Assembly: GCA_020631735.1 (NCBI GenBank)
Contig: CM036160.1
Coordinates: 2,464,407 to 2,528,406 of the forward strand
Direction: 5' to 3'
Length of the DNA stretch: 64,000 bases
Origin: Saccharum officinarum
Lineage: Eukaryota > Streptophyta > Magnoliopsida > Poales > Poaceae
The notes beneath the pieces are model-generated. The model saw only the letters and a list, made by a program, of their open reading frames with translations, searched no databases and was not told the origin of the DNA. Position numbers and translations under genes: made by a program. The number at the start of each line of letters is the position of its first letter. Within the stretch, counting starts at the first letter, position 1. Below, piece after piece: positions 12,329 through 22,912 of the stretch.

Positions 12329-13441
12329 GAGAAATTTCAATATTTAACCCTCAATTCGTGCGCCTCTCAATATTTGACATCCAATTCACAGGCCTTTCAA
12401 AATTTGACCCTGTGCACACCAATTTTTTCAATCCGAGGGATTTCTCAGATTTCCTCTCCTTTTTTATTCGTAAATGTCTCTATTCACTCTTCCAGGCACC
12501 AGAAAAAGACTGAAATACCCTTCCCTCCTATCAGAGAAGCTGTACGCACGCCCAGCACTCGTTCGCGCCGCCCTTCTCGGTTCGCGAGCCATCAGCAAAT
12601 TACTAGTAGATTCCACGCTGTATAGTCCGTCGATGTCGTGGTGAACCGCATACAGCTCGCGCTCGACCTATTGAGCCGCGCATGCGCCGCCCTTCTCTTG
12701 TGCATGCATGGTTTGACGAACGGAAAAAGGAAGGATGTGAAGGCAGGAAGGATGCGCGAGGCAACAAGAAACCAACGTCAAGAACTCAAGATGATGCTGA
12801 GCTACGACCATGGCGCGTCGAGACGTTGAGGACATATCTCGAGCCTCTGCCGGACCAGTCCGCCGTGCGGCGTGAATGGACGGGCGGCGGTTGGGGGAGC
12901 CCGCCACGGTGATGTACAGCTCTAGCGGCCGCGAAGTCGCACTTCTCGCAACTCTGAGTCGAGCGAACGCTCCGTTGAATCCTTCTGATTAGAGACAAGG
13001 GCACCTTAGTCTTTTCTCGTGCCAGCAGTACAGAGGATAATATGTTGGAAATAGGAAATGAGAGGAAAAATCTGAGAAATCCCTTAAGGCCCTGTTTACT
13101 TGGCATGCAAACCCAAAATATTTCCTCTTTCACCTATCACATCGAATCTTTAAACGCATGCATGGAGCATTAAATGTAGGTAAAAAAACTAACTAATTGC
13201 ATAGTTTGTCTGTAAAGTTTGAGACGAATCTTTTGAGTCTAATTAATCCATGGTTGGACAAATTTTACCAAATAACAACGAAAAGTGATACAGTAACTTT
13301 TCACCCCATTTTTCTCAACTAAACACAGCCTAAATTAAAAGAAAGAATTGGTGCGCAAAAAGTCAAATTTCGAAAGGCCTGTGAATTAGGTGTCAAATAT
13401 TAAGAGGCACACAAATTGAGGGTTAAATATTAAAATTTCTG
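12329..13441. mobile_element. Non-autonomous Mutator-like element with about 105 bp TIRs
   Basis: The left 105 bp (from GAGAAATTTCAATATTTAA) match the reverse complement of the right 105 bp ending at 13441 (CAGAAATTTTAATATTTAA), including the shared block AATTCACAGGCCTTTC. Flanking 9-mers are gaacgttgt (12320-12328) and gaacgtttg (13442-13450), 7/9 identical, the duplication size typical of Mutator-like elements. The inner 12530-12960 is GC-rich and may be captured gene sequence (Pack-MULE style). No transposase is present. A Tourist MITE is inserted near the right TIR. Confidence 0.75.
13088..13330. mobile_element. Tourist-type (PIF/Harbinger) MITE nested in the Mutator-like element
   Basis: This 243 bp element has ends GGCCCTGTTTACTTGG and, inverted, GGCTGTGTTTAGTTGAG. 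It is flanked on both sides by TAA (13085-13087 and 13331-13333), the PIF/Harbinger target duplication. The interior (ACATCGAATCTTTA..., AGACGAATCTTTTGAG...) is shared with the copy at 29231-29472, so the window holds two members of one common grass MITE family. Confidence 0.85.
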
Positions 13442-13678
13442 GAACGTTTGCTACTTTTTGGACTCTGGGTCCTATCATCCTCTCCGGTGATAGAACATAC
13501 CGGTTCCATAAACAGCCGTTTTGTATGGATTTTGCTGATTCAATTGTAAGGATGATCTTTCAAGTGAACCGACCCACTATAGCCCCGGCCCATATGCAAT
13601 CGAGAGTTGTTTGTATCATGTCTGCTTTTTGTTTTGACGTGCCTAGAAGAAGATAACTGTATCGACAATGGTATATAG

Positions 13679-14275
13679 TTTTTTTTTCGATAAGGAAAGC
13701 TTTATTAATTTCAAGATTGTTACATCGAGATGATACAAAGACGTTGAAACACTTCCGGCCTCTATATAACAAGGATACACACAGCCTTACAAAATATCTT
13801 AAAACAGAAAGACACACTAATAACACTCAATCCGAAGACTAGACTGCCACCCATGTGCCCGGGTAAAAAACTCCTTGGCCACCCGCGCCAATTGTTGAGA
13901 TACCGCTACAACCAAATCTTGTGAAGTTGACTTCTGTAGGACAACCCACGTACGGAGCCAACATATAATCGAGTAGATAACCTATAAAGAAAAAGAAGCA
14001 CGTTTCTTTTTAAAAACCAGGTCATTCCTACATAACCACAGAGGCCAATATGTAGCTACTGCTCCTAACAAGACTAACGATTTCAGTTCTTTACTTAGAC
14101 CGCAGAGCCGAGAACCCAGCATGTTTAATATACTGTGCGGTTGAGACAAGCCTGAAGCCGGCTGGATTACAGACCAGACAGACGGCACCTGCTGCCGAGA
14201 GTAAATCAGCACACGTATTAACGACATTGTATATTGACAAGCTTGCAGAGTTGGAGCAGAGACTAATCATCATAC
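13679..14275 (-). mobile_element. 5'-truncated LINE 3' end
   Basis: A T-run at 13679-13687 is the poly(A) tail of a minus-strand retroelement. Upstream on that strand the translation shows the C-terminal end of a plant L1-type ORF2 (about 14050-13870, WPLWLCRNDLVFKKK followed after a stop by an LRTWVVLQ segment), typical of the region after the zf-RVT domain. Stops and frame changes show it is dead. Its upstream edge lies about 110 bp before the FMO-1 start codon, so it may have displaced that copy's distal promoter. Confidence 0.7.
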
Positions 14276-15152
14276 AATAATAGTAGGAGCAGTTCAAGTG
14301 AGTAGGAAAATGAAAACAGATACCGCCATCCGTGACTAGGACTTAGCAACTTGTCTGCAGGTCCACTTACCGGTGGCGAGGCAAGGATGGCGTCGTCGTC
14401 CAAGAAGGTGTGCGTGGTCGGCGCCGGCGTCGCGGGACTAGTGTCCGCCCGCGAGCTGCGCCGGGAGGGCCACGACGTGACGGTGTTGGAGCAGAGCGGC
14501 GGCGTCGGCGGGCAGTGGCTGTACGACCCGAGGACCGACGCCAGCGACCCTGTCGGCGTGGCCGGCGCGCAGAGCAGCATCTACGCCTCTCTCCGGCTCA
14601 ACACGCCCAGGGAGACTACGAGTTTCTCTGATTTCCCCTTCTTCCCCAGCAGCGACGGCACCGGCGACGCCCGGCGGTACCCGGTGCACGCCGAGTTCCT
14701 GAGGTACATCAGGGACTTCTGCGACATGTTCGGGCTCATGGACGCCGTCAGGCTCAACACCAAGGTCCCCCACGTCGGCCTGTTGGAGCCGCGCGGGCGT
14801 GGCCACGACGGTGGCGTGAAGCGGTGGACGGTGAGGTGGTCGAGACATGGTGACTCTGTGAGGGCGAGGTGGTCACCGCGGAGGAGGTGTTCGACGCCGT
14901 CGTCGTCGCGGTCGGCCAAAACACCCAGCCAAGGCTCCCTACCATCAACGGTAGGTTCCGATAGATTAAGTCGTTGCCAATAATTACGTGCACTGATTGC
15001 AAAACATGATGTATCGGTTTCAGAATGTTTTTTCTCCTCCCTGTCGAACTGAATTTGTGTGCTGGGTAACTGATGAACACATCAGGCATGGACAAGTGGA
15101 GCAGGAGGCAGCTGCATTCACACTCTTACCGGACCCCGGACTCGTTCCAGGA

Positions 15153-15312
15153 GAATTTTTTTTTATTTTTAGCCCAAATTTGAAACAAATTTTAAATTTA
15201 ACCCGCATTTGAATTTTTTTTAAATCTAACCCGTTTGGCCCCGCCACCATGCATGGCGGGGCAAATGCACTGAACCCCGCCATGCATGGTGGCGGGGTAC
15301 AGGTCCCACGTG
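15153..15312 (+). repeat. Left TIR of the Mutator-like element, with RY motifs
   Basis: It pairs with the right TIR over about 160 bp with only a few differences. It contains palindromic units built on CCCCGCCATGCATGGCGGGG, with perfect CATGCATG (RY/Sph) words at 15248-15255 and 15281-15288. A TATA-like ATTTAAAAG lies further in at about 15379, suggesting that this end promotes the plus-strand gene. Confidence 0.9.
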
Positions 15313-15706
15313 GCACGCTGTAGGCCAGCGTGGAAAGGAGTACCCCGCCATGCATCACGGCGGGGTACAAGTCCGCCCATTTAAAAGCCGGGGCACTTCT
15401 TGTTTTTGGCCATTCATCCATTCCATTTCCCGCAGCGCCCGTCCCCGTCCCCTCCCCTCGGCGCCCGTCCCCGTCCCCGCCCCAGGACCGAGCTCCCCTC
15501 CCCTCGGCGCCCGTCCCGCCTAGGGCACCTCCCCGTCGGCTACCGGCCCATCGTCGGACCTTGTTCCGGCCACCCCTTCTCTGCGTCCATCGTTGTAGTA
15601 TGTTTGGTTAATGTAGTTAGTAAAGTTATATTAGTTTTAATCGTATTGATATTGTACATTATATAAGTGATATGTGTTTTCTGTAGAAATCATTTCGTGT
15701 TATTAG

Positions 15707-17610
15707 ATGGAGGACTCGTATCGTGAGTTGATTTGGAGAAAAAAGGGTCGTCCTAGAGAGATGTACCCTGACGTGTCTTGCAAGGATGCGCCCGTTCCTC
15801 CCGAGGAACCTTTCCCTAACTGTGACTGTGGTCATCCGGCGCACGTGAGCCAGTCGAGACATCCAGACACTGCGGCTCATTGCTTCTACACTTGTTATAG
15901 TTGTAGCGTAAGTAATTGTGCCCTTTGTTTTTCTTATTGGTTTCTGATGTTGTATTCGCGATGAGATAATTCGAACTTTCTTGTAGCCGTACTTCCGGTG
16001 TTTTTTCTTCCAATGGATCGACGGTCCGGACAAGTTTGACCCAAGGATTCTCCTTTTCTACCCCGGCATTGATCATTGCAAGCGTGAGGTGTTTACTCGC
16101 TGGGTTCCGCCCCCTCCTAACCCTCCTCCTATGACGGAGGAAGAGAAGGCCGTAGCATCGGCACGCCGGCTCGAGGATCCTCCAAATTGCCTTTGCGGAG
16201 AGCAAGCCGTGATAAACCCACGCAATGAACAAGAGTTCATTTGTCCTCTACAATATGAGGTAAGGTTTGAGTGAACCTTGGAATGTCATGTCATATATGT
16301 GTGTTTTACTGTTTTGATTTTGTAGGATCATGATTATCCCAAGTGCCGTTTCAAGGAATGGGTCTATGGTCCAAAGAGCCATTGGCCGGAGCCGGAGAAG
16401 AATGAGGAGGTGCCAGACTGGAAGAAGAAGAGGAGGTCTATTGCGCCTCCTGTGATGTGCAAATGTGGTGTTGAAGCTAGCTACGGCCTTGTCCCTTCAG
16501 GCCTTGGGATTGGGCACTTCTGTGGCCACATGATCGATTATGACGAGGTTTGCTAGGACTGTTGACACTTAGTGCTAATGTTTTATTTTGTTTGCTTTTG
16601 TACGCTAACTTTGTATTCATCTATTTGTTGCAACAGAGCACTTAGAAATGCAAATGGGAATCATATGATGATGTGTATAAATTCAAGGATGAGTATAAGA
16701 CAAAGGTAGCACTTCGCAAGATGAGAGGATATCCTGCAAACTACGTCACTGATTTCGTTAAGAACCATAAGAAGAAAATGCTACGACGGGCCCAAGACCT
16801 GCGTGTTCGTAACCCGGAGAGTATTGCGTGGAAGAAGTGGTACGAGCAAAAGAAGAAGGATGTAGAGGAGTACCAGGCACGGAAGGCTGAAGAGGATGCA
16901 AGGAAGGCTGCAGAGGAGGCTGCGAGAGCGGAGATGCAAGGCTTGAATGATACTATTGACTCATTATGTGCGAGTGAGTCATTGCGTTTTTGAAAACTCA
17001 ATCTTCTTTGTTTTACTGTCAATAAAGTCATTGCAAAGATCATGTTAATTGTTTGCATTTTGTACTTGCAGAGATTGGATGCACCGGCAACTGGCAAGCA
17101 GATGTGGCTCGTGCTAGATACACGGAGAATAGGACACTAAAGCGGGACGCAGGAGTTGCTGGCACCGCAAGCCGTCCGATTGTGGTTGAAGAGGAGGCCG
17201 AGCCGGAGGAAGACGACGACACCGAGAGGAAAGGCGAGCTCATTCGTCTAGCCGAAGAATTGGGCTACCCTCAGGACGAGGATGCCTACGACATGGGAAG
17301 GATAGCCGAGCTACTTCGTCTTGCAGAGGAGTTAGGACTGATGCCCGAGGAGGATGTTGAATTAGAGGAGGGTCAGGCAGCGTACCACAGCCATAAGACA
17401 CCGCTGTTCGACGCATGGGGGCCAATAGACATGACCGAAGAAGAGACCGAGTTGTACTCTCAGGCCGCAGACGAGGCGGAGGCGGCTTACTACCGGCGTC
17501 AGGCCACTCAGGCCAAGGCAGTCGAGGCCAGCAAGGGTAAGGAGGTTGTAGTGGAGGATTCAGAGTCCGAAGACGAGTTGCTTACGCAGTGGTGCACGCA
17601 ATTTGATTGA
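15707..17610 (+). CDS. Accessory gene of the Mutator-like element: triple GRF-like zinc-finger protein with coiled coil
   Basis: I read five exons: 15707-15907, 15987-16259, 16326-16547, 16646-16973 and 17072-17610, all with GT-AG introns, giving 520 residues. Three repeats of a C-x-C-G...C...C-x-F-x-x-W pattern lie at about residues 38-77, 134-170 and 202-236, resembling GRF-type zinc fingers (nucleic-acid binding). Each is interrupted by a phase-0 intron shortly before its last Cys. A charged helical segment (EEYQARKAEEDARKAAEE) suggests a coiled coil, and the C-terminus is acidic. If the earlier acceptor at 16636 were used, exon 4 would meet a TAG at 16643-16645. The acceptor ending at 16645 removes it. 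An intron probably also lies in the 5' leader (acceptor near 15685). Its function is unknown. A role in transposition is inferred only from its position. Confidence 0.75.
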
Positions 17611-18291
17611 CGTACAAGTGTCATTGTAATAATTTGCATTGTCACGTCTTCACGTCGTCGTTGTTAGTGTTTGTCATTTGTAGTGGCTTAGAAACTTTGT
17701 GTGGTGTAGTTTGTCAGTGTTGTACTTTGAAACATGTCATTGTAATAATTTTCATTATCACATCTTCATTCGTTTCATTTGTTGGTCCACTCACTAAGAT
17801 TGTTGTGTGGTTTATCCGTGTAGTTTATAAATGCAGTTTCTTACTGCAGTTCCTGCGTGCCCGCAGTTTCAGGGCCACCCCGCCATGGGGGGCCCTAAAA
17901 CTCCGGGCACGCAGGAACTATGCCTACATTTTGTGTCAGCTGAGCGTGACAAATGCAGACATGCCATGTTGAGTCATTTACAACAAGTTTACGGAAGCCA
18001 TGGCACGAAGAATTACGTTTACACCAAAGATTAAACGAGTGTTACCAACTACATGAGTCCAATCGAAATAACTATGATAACTATGATAACATGTGTCCGG
18101 CGCGGATGAGGAGCCCGGTGGTCCTTGTCGTAGTCCGCCTCAATGAGGCTAAAGCGCGGATGAGGAGCCCGCGCCTCCATCTTGCAACCCTGAACCTGCC
18201 TGTTTGAAAAAACAAAGACAACATTAATAACATTAGAACAATTAATAACATTATAAAAAGACAAAGACAAGTAAATTTGAAGATTAAAATA
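17611..18291. other. Spacer between the two convergent genes of the Mutator-like element
   Basis: The two genes end here tail to tail. A palindromic stretch around 17845-17920 (CTGCGTGCCCGCAG...) and GCGCGGATGAGGAGCCCG repeated at 18100 and 18155 are visible. A possible extra 3' exon of the transposase may lie at about 18207-18060 on the minus strand (SLIEADYDKDHR), but I cannot fix its splice sites. Confidence 0.5.
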
Positions 18292-21081
18292 TCATAAATG
18301 CATGTTTACAATATAAACCACCTCTTGTCTCGCCCGCCTATGAAATCTAGCGTTATGACTAGGATTCTTGCAAATGGAGCAAAGGTTCTGCGCACGTTCT
18401 TCGTCAAAGTCCCCGCCACCATACATGTCGGCGCCGTAACCTTTCATATTGTCCATATCGCCTTTCAGTCGCTTCTTCTTCCTCCTTCCCTTCCCTACCT
18501 TCTTCAGGTCCGGATAAGGCGCGTAGTCCTCACCATAATATGGAGGCCACTGCGACTCGTCAAGGTATGGCTCGAAACTCTTCTCCCAAACTTTGAGGGT
18601 GTTGGCACGGAGATACAAGGGTGACATGTATGGTGCAACTGTGTGGTCAAAACCTCTAAGCCAACAAGAGGTGATCATGTGTGAGCAAGGGGCATGCATG
18701 ATCTGAGGGATGTTGCAACTGCATTCTACTTTATCAAGATCGACACGGTACGTTCGGCCACCAAATCGTTCACCACCCAGGTTTGTGCCCCCTCTAGCTC
18801 GTACGCAGAAAACAAGCATGTCCCGTCCATAAGCCTCGGCAACCTATTGTTTGGCCAATTCCTCAGCCTCCTTCAAATATTCGTGTGCAGCCTTCCCCCA
18901 TCTTCCAAGCTCCTCTTCATTTCTCAGGGCTAGGCCATATCGCTTAACAAAATACTCATTGCACTTCCTAAAAGAGAACTCAACAATACCAGACACTGGG
19001 AGAGATCGAACGCCTTTGAACACACGATTGAAAGACTCAGAGGAGTTTGTTGTCATGATGCCGTACCGGAAGCCGCCCTCATCATATGCTAATGCCCACT
19101 TGGCTTTATTTTCCATCTGCTGGTCTAACCATGCCTTGCCAGCTTGGTTGAGCATCTTCTCTAGTTCTGCCATAGTCTCGTTGAACTCGCGTTCCGTACG
19201 TTTATTACAAAGCTCCTTTAACTTGTCAGCCACATCCTTCTTGCGTTGACGCCGCTAGAAATTGGCGGCAAAATGTCGCATGCACCAACGGTGCACTAGG
19301 GGCGGGTGACCATCAATGTGTTCAACGGCTGCATTAAGAATTCCAATGTGACGGTCCGAAATCAGACAAATGGTGCGAGAAGGGCCAAGCACATGAACAC
19401 GGAGCAGACACATAAACCATGACCATGAATCATTATTTTCCTCCTCCGCCAAAGCAAAAGCCATTGGCACTATCTGGTTCTCTGGTTCTACAGCAGCAGC
19501 CATCATCAATGTGCCCCTGTATTTGCCGGTGAGGAACGTGCCGTCAACAAGAACAACTGGCCGACAATACTGAAATGCATGTTTGCACTGATCGAAATAC
19601 CAGAATACACGGTACAGAATATGCCTCAACGGGTTCTGAAGATACAACCCTCCTGTGTATATGAACGATCTCATGCCAGGGTTGAAGTGTTCCATCGCAC
19701 ACAAAATGCATGGAACCCTGTTATAGGCTTCCTCCCAGCTACCCCAGCGAATTGCCAGGGCAATTTGCTTTGCCCGCCAAACCTTTCCATACGTGACCTC
19801 ATACCCAACAAATGTGACTATGGTCTCCTGCAAGAAAGACACCGATACGTCGTTGTCCTTATCTACAAGACCCAATATACGACGGGCTAGGTACCGAGCC
19901 GTCAACTGCGGATGGTACCTTTTACCCTCATTAGTCTGGCATCTGTGCGGCTGTTCCACTGAAGTTACCTTCCACTTACCATCACTCCGCCTCTTTCGTG
20001 CATTCAACTTCCACGAGCACGGGAATCCAGCCTTACATAATATGTGGAATTTTACCTCCTTGTCAGAATGTCGAACCGTGTAAGGCCTATGATGATACAC
20101 AGCATAGTCCTGAAGGAACAACTTCATCTCAGACATCGTATTGAAAAGCATTCCCTTCCTCAATATTAAATTTTTATGGTTGTACAATGATTCCTTACAC
20201 ATCTGCAAACCCGTGTCACAAACTGCCATATGCGACATACTTACATCGTTATAATTTGGCACACCGGTAAAGGGCAAGCCAGCCTCCCTCAGCTGTGTAA
20301 GCTCTGTCGATGTATAAGAGGGTGGTGCAACGTATTCTTGTGGCTCCCTAACCCTGCTCCATCCTTCATATTCCACTCCATCATCTGGATAACCGGTGGC
20401 TAATGTGCCCTGACTCTGCATGCCATGAAGTACCTCAAGCGGTACTCCTGAGGGCATGCCACGAACTGGTGTACACATGGCAGGTGCACCTCGAGAGGGC
20501 ATGGCTTCAACCGGTGCTCGCATGGCATGTGGACCTCCTTCCTCATTTCCTGAATCGTCAGAATCAGTGCTAACATCATCACCAATCATTTCCTCCTCTG
20601 CCGCCTCCTCCTCCTCCTGTTCAAACTCGTCTACATCAAAATCATTGCTTATATGACCAACTAGAGGAGAATGAACCCGCTCCTGCGTCAAATTACCATC
20701 CAAGTTCATACTCTCCATAGTTTGTTGCATCTGCACACCACAATCTCCTAGAGTACCACTGTCGAAGGACGGCTCCTCATTCTCAACATTCTCTAGCACC
20801 AACTCAGCCATGCCGACATTCGAACCTTGGATGACCCTATTGTATCGGGACCACTCTGCTTGGTTGCACAAGTCCATCATCACATAGTGTGCCCTATTCT
20901 TTCCAACATCGAACCTACCCTTTAGTGTGAAAGCCTCGCCAAACTTCAAACTCAAACGGTCACATAGATCGCAGAAACTAGGGGTGCCATCAAACCATTT
21001 CAATTTTTCAAACATATCCTCAAACTGGCAATCCTCTCTCCTAACACTTCCTCCGTAAAAAACTCTTACACCGTAATCCAT
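18292..21081 (-). pseudogene. MuDR-type (MULE) transposase with two in-frame TAG codons
   Basis: One reading frame of 929 codons encodes, in order: an N-terminal domain (residues 1-100), an acidic linker, the Mutator DNA-binding zinc domain (about 305-385, from RKGMLF to QPHRC), the MULE catalytic domain (about 510-690) with D in VDGTFL and D in ISDRH, the expected catalytic E in NSSESFN, a SWIM zinc finger (CSCNIPQ...CSH, about 780-810) and a C-terminal zinc knuckle (CSICKNPSHNARFH). TAG codons interrupt it at 19257-19255 (codon 609) and 18846-18844 (codon 746). The frame is otherwise kept, so these look like point mutations. The first stop removes the third catalytic residue and the SWIM finger. 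The ATG at 21081 directly follows an AG splice acceptor. Confidence 0.9.
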
Positions 21082-21084
21082 CTA

Positions 21085-21655
21085 CAAAACGATTTGACAT
21101 CCGATTATCAACTGACCAATATGGTAACACTAATTACTACATAACTAACAAACTAACTTTACTTACCTACCACGTAACTAACTTACTTAATATCTAAATA
21201 ACTAATATTAACTAATAACATCCGAATAACTAATAATCGTTAACTAATTAACTAATAACTGAATAACTAATAACAACCGATTAACTAAAACCTAATATTA
21301 GCTAACTATCAAAAAAATCATTAACTACAAATGATCGTTAACTAACTAAATAACTAATATTAATCGTTATCTAACTAAATAACTAACTAACTACAAATAA
21401 TATTAACTAACCAACTAACTAACTACAAATAATATTAACTAACTAAATAACTAACTAAATAATTCAATAACTAACTAAATAAGTATTGTTAAATAACAAC
21501 TAAAGAATATTAAATAACTAATTAAATAAATATATAACTAATTCAATAACTAACTAAATAACTACAAAGAATATTAAATAACTAACTAAATAAATAATAT
21601 TAACTAAATAATACTTACTACAAATAAATAATAGTAACGACAAAATAAAAAATTA
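21085..21655 (-). other. Probable 5' leader intron of the transposase gene, low complexity
   Basis: On the minus strand a GTAATTT donor lies near 21652 and the acceptor TTTTGTAG sits directly before the start ATG. The interval is a monotonous array of AACTAACTAAATAACTA-like words without coding potential. A large leader intron next to the TIR promoter is plausible but unconfirmed. Confidence 0.55.
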
Positions 21656-22193
21656 CCGTAAAACAGGTTGCGGCGGCGCGACGAGGTTGGCCGGACGGCG
21701 GCGTGCCGGGGTGCGACGGTCGGCGGCCGGGGTGGCGGCGAGGGAACGACGGCCGGGACGCGCGGGGGCGCGGTGGCAGGGGACGTGTGGCGGCGGGGCC
21801 GCGGCGGCCGGGACGCGGGGGACGGCGCGGTGGCGCGGACGGCGGCAGCGGCGGCGGGGAGCGGCACCGGCGGCGACGGCGGCGTGGAGGGCGGCGGCGG
21901 CAGCGGCGGGCGCGGGGGAGGAGCTCTGGGCGACGGTGGCGGCGCTCGGGGCGTCGGTGGCGGCTCCGGCGGCGATGAGGCGTCGGTGGGGGCGATGGCG
22001 ACGGCGGCGGCGGTGAGGCGGTGGTGCGGAGGACGGGCGCGGCCGAGCGGGCGTGGCGGGGCGCGGCTTTTATTTAGGCCGTGCCCCGCCATGATGGGCG
22101 GCGGGGTGTAACCCGCCATGATGGGTGGCGGGTTTGGAGTACCCCGCCATGCATCATGGCGGGGTACGCCCGGGTGGCTTTGCCACGTCCCCC
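21656..22193 (-). promoter_or_regulatory. GC-rich leader and promoter region of the transposase gene
   Basis: A very GC-rich tract (21660-22060) lies between the leader intron and the TIR. The long Pro/Ala-rich or Gly/Arg-rich frames on both strands here are composition artefacts. A TATA-like CTAAATAAAAG on the minus strand (about 22078-22067) lies just inside additional copies of the CCCCGCCATGATG-type palindrome. Confidence 0.5.
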
Positions 22194-22353
22194 GCCACGT
22201 GGGACCTGTACCCCGCCGCCATGCATGGCGGGGTTCAGTGCATTTGCCCCGCCGTGCATGGTGGCGGGGCCAAACGGGTTAGATTTAAAAAAAATTCAAA
22301 TGCGGGTTAAATTTAAAATTTGTTTCAAATTTGGGCTAAAAATAAAAAAATTC
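22194..22353 (-). repeat. Right TIR of the Mutator-like element
   Basis: This is the reverse complement of the left TIR with a handful of differences. It contains one perfect CATGCATG (22220-22227) and near-matches. It likely provides the promoter of the transposase gene. Confidence 0.9.
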
Positions 22354-22912
22354 TTCCAGGACCAAGTGGTGGTGGTGGTCGGATGCCACCCGAGCGGCTC
22401 GGACATCGCGCTGGAGCTCTGCACGGTGGCGAGAGAGGTGCACATCAGCGTCAAGTCCGTGGACGACGCAACCGTTGTCCCCGGCATGAGGCAAGCTCTG
22501 TCCAGGCACCACAACCTGCACCTCCACCTCCAGGCAACCAGCAGCTACATTGCCAATCCATATCTCATTCGTTCAGAATCTGATCCAGCTAGCATCCTGG
22601 TGTTTGTCACCTGACCTCATCACCTGACAAATATGATCGATCTTTGCTTTGCATTTTGCAGATCGAGTGTTTGTGTGAGGATGGGCAGGTAACGTTCGCC
22701 GACGGTTCGTGTGTCGTCGCCGACTCCATCATCTACTGCACTGGGCACGACTTCTTTTTTTTATGAAAACAGGAGGGGCAAGCCCCTACTGGTGGATTTA
22801 TTAAGAATAAAAATACTGAAGTAAATAATTACAAATAACAGGTAGGAGAGGTGCAGAGGGAGCACTTCAAGAGACAAAAAAGTAAAGAAAAAGATCAACC
22901 AGGCAAGAGAAA

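Larger units (their letters stand above)
15153..22353. mobile_element. Two-gene Mutator-like element (7.2 kb) inserted in FMO-1 exon 2
   Basis: The ends GAATTTTTTTTTATTTTTAG and, inverted, GAATTTTTTTATTTTTAGCC start TIRs that are nearly identical for about 160 bp. An exact 8 bp target duplication (ttccagga, 15145-15152 and 22354-22361) matches the uninterrupted sequence in the FMO paralogues, so the insertion site is fixed to the base. Inside, a zinc-finger gene runs from the left TIR on the plus strand and a MuDR-type transposase runs from the right TIR on the minus strand, meeting tail to tail. This is the arrangement known from maize MuDR (mudrA/mudrB), but the second gene here does not look like mudrB. 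High TIR identity suggests a fairly recent insertion. Confidence 0.95.

Noticed and set aside
21604..22119. Pro-rich and Gly-rich frames of up to 171 codons next to the right MULE TIR
   Set aside because: Extreme GC composition opens several frames at once. The region is the leader of the transposase gene.
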